A program made the translations under genes and the position numbers. The notes under the pieces were generated by a model. It was not told the origin of the DNA and made no database searches. It saw only the letters and a list, made by a program, of their open reading frames with translations. This document shows, one piece after another, positions 1 through 6,946 of a stretch of 20,955 bases of DNA. Position 1 is the stretch's first letter, and each line of letters begins with the position of its first letter. The stretch is from DATGEO01 sp035310015 (GTDB lineage: Bacteria > Chloroflexota > Dormibacteria > Dormibacterales > Dormibacteraceae), in assembly GCA_035310015.1 (NCBI GenBank), contig DATGEO010000107.1, positions 1-20,955 of the forward strand, read 5' to 3'.

Positions 1-1
1 C

Positions 2-550
2 TTCCCCGACTCTTCGGACAAGGCGGCGCGCTTCATCTGGACGTGCAACGCGTTCAACATCCCGCTCCTGTTCCTGCAGGACATCCCGGGCTTCATGGTC
101 GGCAGCCAGGTCGAGCGCGCGGGCATGATCCGGCACGGCGCGAAGATGCTGTTCGCGGTGGCCGAGGCGCGCGTGCCGCGCATCGCGGTGCTGGTGCGCA
201 AGGCGTACGGCGGCGGCTACCTGGCCATGAGCGGCTCGCCGATGGGCCCCGACGCGGTGCTCGCGCTGCCCACGGCCAAGCCCGCGCTGATGGGCCCCGA
301 GAGCGCGATCAACGCCATCTACCTGAACAAGATCATGGAGCTGCCCGAGGAGCAGCGCGCCGCGTTCATCGACGCCAAGCGGCGCGAGTACGAGGAGGAC
401 ATCGACGTGTACGAGGTCGCGTCCGACTTCTCGATCGAGGCGGTGATCCCGAGCGACGAGCTGCGCGACGAGCTCATCCGGCGCTACGAGATCTACTGCC
501 GCAAGGACGTGCCGCCGCACAACCGCCGCAACGGGGTCATCCCGGTATGA
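2..550 (+). CDS. Acyl-CoA carboxylase carboxyltransferase (beta) subunit, C-terminal part
   Basis: The reading frame is open from the window edge, so the N-terminal half lies outside; 182 residues are visible. The sequence matches the C-terminal carboxyltransferase domain of biotin-dependent acyl-CoA carboxylases (PccB/AccD/MccB/AtuC type). It has the stretch IPLLFLQDIPGFMVG, then RKAYGGGYLAMSG, which in this family forms the glycine-rich acyl-CoA/biotin pocket, then ALMGPESAINAIY and a charged C-terminal tail. The family transfers the carboxyl group from carboxybiotin to an acyl-CoA. Substrate (propionyl-, methylcrotonyl-, geranyl-CoA or other) cannot be read from this fragment. The stop overlaps the next start (ATGA at 547-550), so it is probably translationally coupled to the AtuA-like gene. 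The pairing resembles the terpene-utilisation atu cluster, where atuA neighbours a geranyl-CoA carboxylase. No biotin carboxylase subunit is visible here. Confidence 0.93.
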   Translation, partial: FPDSSDKAARFIWTCNAFNIPLLFLQDIPGFMVGSQVERAGMIRHGAKMLFAVAEARVPRIAVLVRKAYGGGYLAMSGSPMGPDAVLALPTAKPALMGPESAINAIYLNKIMELPEEQRAAFIDAKRREYEEDIDVYEVASDFSIEAVIPSDELRDELIRRYEIYCRKDVPPHNRRNGVIPV

Positions 551-1908
551 AAAAGATCCGGCTGGGCGCGGGCAGCGCGTACTGGGGCGATCTGCTCGAG
601 CCCGCCGTCGAGCTGGCCGACAAAGGCGAGCTGGACTACCTCTGCTTCGACCACCTGTCCGAGCTCACGCTCGCGGTGCTGCAGCGGCAGAAGGCGAAAG
701 ACCCGAACGAGGGTTACATCCACGACATCGAGCCGTGGCTCGAGGCGACGCTGCCGCAGGCGCGCAAGCAGGGCTTCAAGATCATCACCAACGCGGGCGG
801 CGCCAATCCCGAGGCCGCGGCGCGCAAGGTCATCGAGGTGGCTCAGCGCCTCGGGCTCGGCAAGCTCAAGATCGCCGTCGTCACCGGTGACGACATCTTT
901 CCCGACCTCGACGAGATGCGCTCGATCGGCATCAAGTTTCCGAACCTCGACACGGGCGAGGAAGACATCGATCGCATTCGCAAGGACATCGTGGCGGCCA
1001 ACGCGTATGTCGGCGGCGACTACATCGCGCGCGGGCTGGCCGAAGGTGCCGACGTCGTCGTCTGCGGCCGCGTCTCCGACACCGCGCTGTTCGTCGGGCC
1101 GATGATGCACGAGTTCGGCTGGACGTACGCCGACGCCGACAATGACAAGCTCGGGGCGGCGATCACCATCGGCCACACCGTCGAGTGCGCGGCGCTGGCG
1201 ACGGGCGCGGTGTCGAACCTCTGGCGCGACGCGAAGGACCCGTGGCGTCCGGGCTATCCCATCGCCGAGGTGAGCGAGGATGCCACCGCGGTGATCAGCA
1301 AGGTGCCGGGCTCAGGCGGAATCCTCAACGAGTGGACCGTCAAGGAACAGCTCGTCTACGAGATCGGCGACCCGAACAACTACTACATGCCCGACGGCAT
1401 CGCCGACTTCACGACCGTGCGCGTCGAAGAGATCGCGCCCGAGCGCGTGAAGCTCTCGAACATGTCGGGCAAAGGCCTGCCCGAGAAGCTCAAGGTCTGC
1501 ATCGGCTTCCGCGAGGGATGGGAAGGCGAGGGCACCCTGCTGTTCAGCTGGCCCGACGCCTACGAGAAGGCCAAGCGCGGCGAGCGGATCATCCGCGAAC
1601 GGCTGAAGCTGCTGAACGTCGAGCCGATGGAGCTGCACTTCGACTACATCGGCGTCAACGCGCTGCACGGGCCGGCCGCGCCGGAGCCGGGCGAGCTCAA
1701 CGAGGTCGGGCTGCGTGTCGCCGCGCGCACGCACACCAGGGAGGACGCGGACACCGTGAAGCGCGAGTCGACACACCTCTGGACCCTGGGCGGCATCGGC
1801 ACCGGCTACCTGTCGCCGGCACAGCCGCGGCCATCGGTGTCGCTGTGGCCGACGCTGGTGCCCCGCGGCCAGGTGCAGATGAAGTTGACGATGGTCGAAA
1901 CGTCCTAG
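547..1908 (+). CDS. AtuA family protein (DUF1446, acyclic terpene utilisation)
   Basis: 453 residues from the ATG inside the ATGA overlap with the upstream carboxylase gene. The frame is open further upstream, but that part is an out-of-frame shadow of the carboxylase. Family hallmarks are the N-terminal GAGSAYWGD near residue 7, TNAGGANP at residues 81-88 and CGRVSDTALF at residues 173-182, followed by the C-terminal part common in DUF1446 proteins. It is cytoplasmic, with no signal peptide or membrane segment. AtuA is required for growth on citronellol/geraniol in pseudomonads but its reaction is not established, so I assign the family and not an activity. Immediate linkage to an acyl-CoA carboxyltransferase and an LLM monooxygenase supports a role in acyl-CoA breakdown of a branched or terpenoid compound; this is inferred from context. 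Confidence 0.88.
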   Translation: MKKIRLGAGSAYWGDLLEPAVELADKGELDYLCFDHLSELTLAVLQRQKAKDPNEGYIHDIEPWLEATLPQARKQGFKIITNAGGANPEAAARKVIEVAQRLGLGKLKIAVVTGDDIFPDLDEMRSIGIKFPNLDTGEEDIDRIRKDIVAANAYVGGDYIARGLAEGADVVVCGRVSDTALFVGPMMHEFGWTYADADNDKLGAAITIGHTVECAALATGAVSNLWRDAKDPWRPGYPIAEVSEDATAVISKVPGSGGILNEWTVKEQLVYEIGDPNNYYMPDGIADFTTVRVEEIAPERVKLSNMSGKGLPEKLKVCIGFREGWEGEGTLLFSWPDAYEKAKRGERIIRERLKLLNVEPMELHFDYIGVNALHGPAAPEPGELNEVGLRVAARTHTREDADTVKRESTHLWTLGGIGTGYLSPAQPRPSVSLWPTLVPRGQVQMKLTMVETS

Positions 1909-2987
1909 TGAAATTAGGTCTCGGCGTCTACAGCAGCGAATGGATCCCCGAGGAGGGGATCACGCACCACGAGGTCTACCAGCACGACCTCGAGCAGGCG
2001 AAGCTCGCCGAGCAGGCCGGCCTCGACTCCATCTGGTATACCGAGCATCACTTTCTGAACTGGAACCCCAACGTCATGGGGATGTGCGCGGCCGTCGCGG
2101 CGGTGACGAGCCGCATCGAGCTCGGGCCGTCCGTCGTCCTCGCGCCGCTGCACAACCCGATCAAGCTCGCTGAGGAATGCGCGATGGTCGACGTGCTCTC
2201 CAACGGGCGCTTCACGATCGGTGTGGGCCTCGGCTACCGCGATGTCGAGTACGCGGGCTTCAACGTCCGCCGCGCCGTGCGCGCGCCGATGACCGAGGAG
2301 CTCGTGCAGGTCATGAAGCTCGCGTGGCGGGACGAGCCGGTGACCTTCCACGGCAAGCACTGGAGCTTCGACAACGTCGACGTGCACCCCAAGCCGCTGC
2401 AGAAAGGCGGGCCGCCGTTGTGGATCGCGGGCTACGTCGACGCCGCGGTGGACCGGGCGGCGCGACTCGGCGACGGGTTCATCATGGACGGCGGCACCGA
2501 CTCCAAGTCGTTCGGCGCCAGCGGCTACAACCGCGACATCTACTGGCGCGTGGGCGACATGGTTGAGCGCTACAAGGCCGCGCTCGCCCGCCACGGCAAG
2601 CGGTACGAGGACCAGGAGTTCGCGATGACGCTCGGCGGATTCGTTTCCGAGCGCGGCGCGGACGACGCGTGGGACCAGGTGAAGGAGGCGTACATGCTCA
2701 CGCGCCGAACCTACGGCTCGTGGTACGGCCTGCCGCCGGCGGAATACGCCGACTGGTATCCAAGCCGGATGTCGGCGGAGGAGCTGGCCGCCCGGCGCAG
2801 CGAGATCATGCTCGGGACGCCGGAGGAGATCGCCGCCAACCTGCGGCGCCTGGAGGCCATTGCCGGCGAGCGGCTGCACGTGATGTTCCGCGTGAAGTAC
2901 CCCGGAATCCCTCACGATCGCGTCTCGAAGGCGATCCGGCTGCTGGGCCAGGTGCGCGACCTGCTGCAGGCCCCGGCCCGGGTCTAA
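1908..2987 (+). CDS. LLM class (bacterial luciferase-like) flavin-dependent oxidoreductase
   Basis: 359 residues. The GTG start at 1908 shares one base with the TAG stop of the AtuA-like gene (TAGTG) and gives a proper LLM beginning, MKLGLGVYSSEW. LLM fold hallmarks are SIWYTEHHF (EHHF at residues 46-49), the mid-chain NGRFTIGVGLGYRDVEYAGF around residues 99-118, and a C-terminal region ending in a helical segment. The EHHF motif and length resemble the LuxA-like, FMN-using part of the superfamily more than the F420 group, though cofactor choice cannot be settled from sequence alone. The likely role is a monooxygenase, with reduced flavin supplied by a reductase not encoded nearby. It is the third gene of the carboxylase-AtuA operon, so its substrate probably belongs to the same catabolic route. 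It is one of five LLM-related genes in about 10 kb. Confidence 0.9.
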   Translation: MKLGLGVYSSEWIPEEGITHHEVYQHDLEQAKLAEQAGLDSIWYTEHHFLNWNPNVMGMCAAVAAVTSRIELGPSVVLAPLHNPIKLAEECAMVDVLSNGRFTIGVGLGYRDVEYAGFNVRRAVRAPMTEELVQVMKLAWRDEPVTFHGKHWSFDNVDVHPKPLQKGGPPLWIAGYVDAAVDRAARLGDGFIMDGGTDSKSFGASGYNRDIYWRVGDMVERYKAALARHGKRYEDQEFAMTLGGFVSERGADDAWDQVKEAYMLTRRTYGSWYGLPPAEYADWYPSRMSAEELAARRSEIMLGTPEEIAANLRRLEAIAGERLHVMFRVKYPGIPHDRVSKAIRLLGQVRDLLQAPARV

Positions 2988-3014
2988 CCGCCGCACGCCT
3001 CGTCCTCACGGATG

Positions 3015-3055
3015 AGGCCAAAGTTCGATCTTCGGGCTGACGACGGGCCTTTTTT
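3015..3055 (+). terminator. Possible weak terminator after the AtuA/LLM operon
   Basis: A short stem AGGCC (3015-3019) can pair with GGCCT (3046-3050) around a long loop and runs into TTTTTT at 3050-3055, the longest T-run in this gap. A smaller hairpin, CCTCA/TGAGG (3004-3008 with 3013-3017), sits just upstream. The stem is short, so this is tentative. The rest of the 2988-3075 gap shows nothing else I can support. Confidence 0.3.
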
Positions 3056-3075
3056 GTGGCGATACCTTGGCCGGC

Positions 3076-3738
3076 ATGAGAAACCTCCTCTACGCCGGCA
3101 TCGTGGGTCCCCTTGCCTTCATCGTGTTGTTCCTGGTCGAGGGCGCGACGCGCCTGAGTTACAGCCCCTGGCGGATGTACGTGAGCCAGCTCGCCACCGG
3201 TCCTGGCGGTTGGGTGCAGGTCGTGAACTTCTTCATGTGCGGGATCCTGGTCCTCGCATTCGCGATCGCGATGCGGGCGGCGACCGCGGGCACGCGCGGA
3301 TCGATCGGCGCGCCCGTCCTGATCGCTCTCTTCGCGGTTTCGCTTCTCGTCGCGGGCACGTTCACGACCGACCCCGGACTCGGCTATCCGGTCGGCGCGC
3401 CCGAGGTCCACACGCTTCACGGCACCATCCACGGCTTCGCCGGGCTCGGCGTGTTCACGCTGCTGCCGGCGGCCTGCTTCGTGACCGCCTGGCATTTCGC
3501 GGGTGAACAGGGCTCGTGGCGCTGGGTCGTGTACTCGATCGCCGTCGGCGTCGCGTTGATCGTCCTGTTCTTCGGCGGGTTCGCTGTCGGCCAGTGGGCG
3601 GGCGCGCCGACCGGCCTGTATCAGCGGATCGCGATCATCACCGGCTGGACGTGGATCGCGGCGGTGGCGTGGCGCCTGGTGCAGGCGCCGCTTCCGCTAG
3701 CTCGGCTGCAGGGCGACCGGCAGCATCAGGCCGCCTGA
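3076..3738 (+). CDS. DUF998 family integral membrane protein
   Basis: 220 residues from the ATG at 3076; an in-frame TTG at 3067 would add three residues. There are six hydrophobic stretches: about residues 4-22, 48-70, 78-98, 116-138, 148-170 and 178-196. The first loop has SYSPWRMYVSQLATGPGGWVQ, with the serine-glutamine-leucine signature after the first helix that is typical of DUF998 proteins. A conserved-looking His/Gly loop, HTLHGTIHGFAG, precedes the fourth helix. Function is unknown for the family. The last 42 bases (3697-3738) overlap the 3' end of the convergent binding-protein gene, so the two C-terminal codings share DNA on opposite strands. Nothing nearby specifies a role; it may be unrelated to the catabolic genes. 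Confidence 0.82.
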   Translation: MRNLLYAGIVGPLAFIVLFLVEGATRLSYSPWRMYVSQLATGPGGWVQVVNFFMCGILVLAFAIAMRAATAGTRGSIGAPVLIALFAVSLLVAGTFTTDPGLGYPVGAPEVHTLHGTIHGFAGLGVFTLLPAACFVTAWHFAGEQGSWRWVVYSIAVGVALIVLFFGGFAVGQWAGAPTGLYQRIAIITGWTWIAAVAWRLVQAPLPLARLQGDRQHQAA

Positions 3739-4734
3739 TACGCGCCACAGGCTGACCGGCGCGCCGGCCCGGTCGCCGCTGGCGTCGAAGCGAATCCTTC
3801 CGGCGAAACCCTCGACGTCGGCGTGCGCGATCGCCTCGAGCACGCCGTCGCGCGTCGAAGCCCCGCCGGCCAGTGCGTCGGCGATCACCATCACCGCCTC
3901 ATACGTCTCGACGGCAAACGACGGAGCGCTTCCAAATTCGCGCTCGCAGCGTTCGATCAGCCGTCGCGTGGGCTCGGTCGCCGTGGGATCCTCTCCCGCG
4001 TAGGTGTGGATCGACCCCTCGGCGGCGGCGCCCGCGAGCCCGGCCAGCGGGTTCTGCGGCCCGCCTTCGGAAGTCACCAGCTGGGCCTCGGACCCGCCCC
4101 TGCGCAGCGCCGTCATCAGCTTGCTGCCCTCGATCTCGGTGGCGCCGATATAGACGAGGTCGGCCCGTGCGTCGCGCACGCGCTCGACGATCTCGCTGAA
4201 GTCCTCCTGGCCGACAGACAGAGAAAGCGTCAGCACCTTCGTTGCGGTCAGCGCTTCGAGGCGCTTGGCGAACGCTTCGACGAGTGGCTGACCGTAGCTC
4301 GTGCGGTCATGGATCGCAAACGCGGCACGCGGCGCGAGGTGCGCGGCCGCGTACTCGGCCGCCGCCGCCGCCTGGTGCTCGTTGTCGGCGCAAAGCCGGA
4401 AGAAGGTCCGCCATCCCGATCGCGTCAGCGCGTTGTCGGTGGCGCACTGGCTCAGCTGCGCAAGGCCCGCCGCGGCGTATACGGGCGCCGCCGCGCCGCT
4501 CGGGCCGCTGTTCTTGTGGCCGACCACCGCAAGCACCGACGAGTTGTTGACCAGCTCGCGCGCAACGCGCGGCGCCAGGCGATCTTCCGCCTCGTCGTCC
4601 ACCGCCACCACGCCGAGCTCGAGGCCGTCGCGGCTGAGGTCGGACGCGGCCATCTCGACCACCCGCAGCATGGGCACGCCGACGATCGACTGCGGACCGG
4701 TCAGCGGAGCGGCGTAGCCAATAGAAAAACGCAC
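3697..4734 (-). CDS. Leu/Ile/Val-type (periplasmic-binding fold type I) ligand-binding protein lacking a signal peptide
   Basis: 345 residues from GTG at 4734; an in-frame TTG at 4746 adds four. The chain begins straight away with the family motif FSIGYAAPLTGPQS (canonical IGVAAPLTG), so no signal peptide or lipobox precedes the domain from either start. Later motifs are VLAVVGHKNSGPSGAAAPVY, where the ligand amino-acid backbone is usually held, then FFRLCADNEHQAAA, AIHDRTSYGQPLVEAF and a C-terminal lobe with PSFAVETYEAVMVIADAL. Full family length. Typical homologues feed LivFGHM importers, but no liv permease or ATPase is present. It may be a cytoplasmic ligand sensor of the AmiC kind, or an exported protein whose signal has been lost. 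I prefer GTG 4734 because a -10-like TATACT (4752-4747, minus) would put transcription start downstream of the TTG. A palindromic motif overlaps the start. Confidence 0.85.
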   Translation of the reverse strand: MRFSIGYAAPLTGPQSIVGVPMLRVVEMAASDLSRDGLELGVVAVDDEAEDRLAPRVARELVNNSSVLAVVGHKNSGPSGAAAPVYAAAGLAQLSQCATDNALTRSGWRTFFRLCADNEHQAAAAAEYAAAHLAPRAAFAIHDRTSYGQPLVEAFAKRLEALTATKVLTLSLSVGQEDFSEIVERVRDARADLVYIGATEIEGSKLMTALRRGGSEAQLVTSEGGPQNPLAGLAGAAAEGSIHTYAGEDPTATEPTRRLIERCEREFGSAPSFAVETYEAVMVIADALAGGASTRDGVLEAIAHADVEGFAGRIRFDASGDRAGAPVSLWRVSGGLMLPVALQPS

Positions 4735-4741
4735 GTTCGTT
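4728..4741. promoter_or_regulatory. Candidate operator, motif copy 1 (binding protein / MFS divergent region)
   Basis: Plus strand reads AACGCACGTTCGTT. It matches the symmetric pattern AACNAACGTTNGTT at 11 of 12 fixed positions. Two further copies lie at 10379-10392 and 15318-15331. This copy overlaps the expected transcription start and start codon of the minus-strand binding-protein gene, a position suited to repression. Such short palindromes are typical of TetR-family operators; which regulator binds is not known. Confidence 0.5.
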
Positions 4742-4746
4742 CGCAA

Positions 4747-4752
4747 AGTATA
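4747..4752 (-). promoter_or_regulatory. Probable -10 box of the binding-protein gene
   Basis: The minus strand reads TATACT, 12 bases upstream of the GTG at 4734. No convincing -35 hexamer is seen 16-18 bases further up. The spacing predicts a leader of only about five bases, a near-leaderless transcript. The divergent MFS start codon is at 4768, so the two genes share about 33 bases of upstream DNA. Confidence 0.4.
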
Positions 4753-4767
4753 TGGGCGCGCGGCATA

Positions 4768-6039
4768 ATGCGAGCGGTGTCGTCGCTCTCGCAGTCGTAT
4801 GGGCGCCTCATGCGGCGCGAGGTCATCGACATCTGTCTCTTCATCTTCATCGCCGACGTCGTGGTCGGCGTGCAGTCGCCGATCTTCGCCCTTTTCGCCA
4901 CCAGCCTGGGTTCGTCGCTCGGCGCCCTCGGTCTGATCACCTCGGTGCTGGGCCTGTCGCGCCTTGCCAGCGCCGTGCCCGCGGGCGTCATCTCCGACCG
5001 CTTCGGGCCGAAGACGGTGCTCGTCGCGGGCATGCTGCTCTACGCGGTCTCGTTCGTGCTGTACGCGCTGGCGCCGTCACCGGCCTGGCTGATCGCGCCC
5101 CGCGTCCTGCAGGCTGGCGGCATGGTGGCGACGTTCCCGCTAGGCGTCGCGTACATCGGCGACATCGTGGAAGCGCGGGACCGTCCCGCGGCGATCGGGA
5201 TGTACACCGCGGCCATGGGTTCCGGGTTTGCGGTCGGCCCGCTGATCGGAAGCTGGGTCGGCAGCGTGGCCGGATACCCGGCCGCGTACATGGCCGGCGC
5301 GGTGATCGCCGTGGTAGGCGCCGCGTACGGAGCGACGCGCCTCATGCCGCGAAAGATCCGGCCCGCCGCGGGCGGCGCGCCCGGCCGCATCGTCGACTTC
5401 CGGGCGCTCGGGCTGCTCATGCGTCATCCCGGGATCGTCATGGCCTGCGTCGCCAACATCGCGATGACCGTCTCGATGACGGGCGCGATCTTCACCTACT
5501 TCCCGATCTACGCCCGCGGCGCGGGCCTGAGCACGCTCACCATCGGCACGCTCTTCGCCTGGCGGGCGCTGGCCTCCGCCGGCGGACGGATTCCGATGGG
5601 CCCGCTGTCGACGCGATTGCCGGCGCACTGGACGCTCGCGACGGTGCTGGTCATCGAAGCCGCGATCGACTTCAGCCTCGCGCGCACCGGCACGGCGCTG
5701 GTGCTCGCGCTGCTTCTCATCGCCGAGGGCATCGGCTTCGGAATCTTCCTGGTCTCGAGCCAGGCGGCCGTGTCGGCGGCCGGCAGCCAGGCGACGCGCG
5801 GCGCCGCGGTCGGCATCTTCTGGATGGCAGGCGCCGCCGGCGAGGTGCTTGGCCTGGTGTTCGTCGGCGCGGTGGCCCAGGCGTTTGGCCTGCTCGCCGT
5901 CTTCAGCGCGGTGGCGATCACGGCGATCGTGAGCGCCTTCCTGGTCGCCGGCCTAGGCCTGCTCGCCCTCCAGGATTCGCGCCAGCACGCCCGCGTCGAT
6001 GTTGCCGCCGGAGACCACGCACACCATCCGCCCCAGTGA
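4768..6039 (+). CDS. MFS transporter
   Basis: 423 residues from ATG 4768; an alternative ATG at 4810 would remove 14 residues before the first helix. The protein shows about twelve hydrophobic segments. The MFS motif A, GVISDRFGPK, is at residues 73-82 in the loop between helices 2 and 3, with PRVLQAGGMVATFPLGVAYIGD and PAAIGMYTAAMGSGFAVGPLIGSW following in the N-terminal half, the pattern seen in drug/metabolite exporters. Substrate unknown. It is divergent from the binding-protein gene and shares its upstream region and candidate operator. The last 87 bases (5953-6039) overlap the 3' end of the convergent dehydratase. The final 28 or so residues (DSRQHARVDVAAGDHAHHPPQ and just before) are polar and unlike an MFS tail, and are simply the antisense reading of the dehydratase end. 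Confidence 0.9.
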   Translation: MRAVSSLSQSYGRLMRREVIDICLFIFIADVVVGVQSPIFALFATSLGSSLGALGLITSVLGLSRLASAVPAGVISDRFGPKTVLVAGMLLYAVSFVLYALAPSPAWLIAPRVLQAGGMVATFPLGVAYIGDIVEARDRPAAIGMYTAAMGSGFAVGPLIGSWVGSVAGYPAAYMAGAVIAVVGAAYGATRLMPRKIRPAAGGAPGRIVDFRALGLLMRHPGIVMACVANIAMTVSMTGAIFTYFPIYARGAGLSTLTIGTLFAWRALASAGGRIPMGPLSTRLPAHWTLATVLVIEAAIDFSLARTGTALVLALLLIAEGIGFGIFLVSSQAAVSAAGSQATRGAAVGIFWMAGAAGEVLGLVFVGAVAQAFGLLAVFSAVAITAIVSAFLVAGLGLLALQDSRQHARVDVAAGDHAHHPPQ

Positions 6040-6927
6040 CGCGGTGTGCTGGAGGCCGGCCGCGACCGCGGTCGCGCCCGCGCCCTCGGCCACGATCGCG
6101 CAGCGCGCGGCCAGCAGCCTGATCGCGGCTTCCACGTTCGCGAGGTGCACCACCAGCGAACCCGCCAGCAGCCGCGACACCACCGGCCACATCTCGCTCA
6201 GCACCGCACGGCCGCCGATGCCGTCGACGAAGGTGGGCGTGCGGTCGACGTCGACCGGCCGCCCCGCGGCGAGGGCCGCCGCCAGCGGCGCTGCGGTGTC
6301 GACCTCGCACGCGAACACCGGAAGCTCCGGGCGCGTGGCCTTGACGGCCGCCGAGATGCCGCAGCTCAGACCGCCGCCGCCGAAGGGCACCAGGATCGCC
6401 TCCACGTCGGGCACGTCTTCGAGGATCTCGAGGCCGAGCGTGCCGTTGCCGGCCATCATCCCGACGTCGCTGACCGGGTGGACGAAGCGGGCCGGCTCGA
6501 GCGGCGCGAACCGATGAGTCACGAAGACCTCCCACCACTGGTCGTACGTGACCTTGACGATCTCCGCGCCGAGCCGGGCGATGCCGTTGACCTTGGCGCG
6601 CGGGGCGTTGTCGGGCACGACGACGGCGCAGCTCACGCCGCGCCGGCGGGCCGCCCACGCCAGACCCAGCGCCATGTTGCCCGCGCTCGCGGTGTAGACG
6701 CCCGCCTCGAGCTCGTCGTCGGCCATCAGCGCGAGCGCGTTGTACGCGCCGCGGATCTTGAACGAGCGCACCGGCTGCAGGCATTCGAGCTTCAGCCACA
6801 GCTCGGCGCCGCAATCGGCTTCGAGCTTGATCATCGGCGTGCGCGGCACGACGCCTTCGAGGCGCCTGCGGGCGGCCTCCACGTCGGCGATCGAGATCGA
6901 GTCCGGCTCGCGGGGCGCGGCCACCAT
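5953..6927 (-). CDS. Threonine/serine dehydratase-like PLP enzyme (fold type II)
   Basis: 324 residues from ATG 6927. Cytoplasmic fold-type-II PLP enzyme. The Schiff-base lysine is K57 in SFKIRGAYN. The substrate-loop motif is SAGNMALGLA (residues 81-90), where dehydratases usually have S-x-G-N-H-x-Q-G, so the His and Gln are replaced by Met and Leu. The tetraglycine phosphate loop is FGGGGLSCG near residues 182-190, and the pyridine-nitrogen serine is in VVSGGNID near the C terminus. There is no ACT domain, so if it is a dehydratase it is the catabolic, non-isoleucine-feedback form (threonine to 2-oxobutyrate or serine to pyruvate). The changed substrate loop allows another reaction, for example on a hydroxy-aspartate, a D-amino acid or as a racemase. 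It is divergent from an LLM gene with only 19 bases between, and overlaps the MFS gene by 87 bases at the 3' end. Confidence 0.88.
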   Translation of the reverse strand: MVAAPREPDSISIADVEAARRRLEGVVPRTPMIKLEADCGAELWLKLECLQPVRSFKIRGAYNALALMADDELEAGVYTASAGNMALGLAWAARRRGVSCAVVVPDNAPRAKVNGIARLGAEIVKVTYDQWWEVFVTHRFAPLEPARFVHPVSDVGMMAGNGTLGLEILEDVPDVEAILVPFGGGGLSCGISAAVKATRPELPVFACEVDTAAPLAAALAAGRPVDVDRTPTFVDGIGGRAVLSEMWPVVSRLLAGSLVVHLANVEAAIRLLAARCAIVAEGAGATAVAAGLQHTASLGRMVCVVSGGNIDAGVLARILEGEQA

Positions 6928-6934
6928 CGCGACC

Positions 6935-6941
6935 TACCCTA
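6935..6941. promoter_or_regulatory. Overlapping back-to-back -10 boxes, candidate bidirectional promoter
   Basis: In the 19-base gap between two divergent genes, the plus strand has TACCCT (6935-6940), six bases before the LLM ATG at 6947. The minus strand has TAGGGT (6941-6936), eight bases before the dehydratase ATG at 6927. Both fit TANNNT and both spacings suit leaderless transcription starting at or next to the start codon. No -35 elements or ribosome binding sites are visible for either gene. Confidence 0.4.
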
Positions 6942-6946
6942 GACCG

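Noticed and set aside
43..546. N-terminal extension of the AtuA-like protein
   Set aside because: The extra 168 residues are the out-of-frame reading of the carboxyltransferase gene; ATG 547 in an ATGA overlap gives the normal AtuA N terminus.
3823..4767. Upstream extension of the MFS frame by 315 codons
   Set aside because: It is antisense to the binding-protein gene and lacks membrane segments; the MFS proper begins at about 4768.
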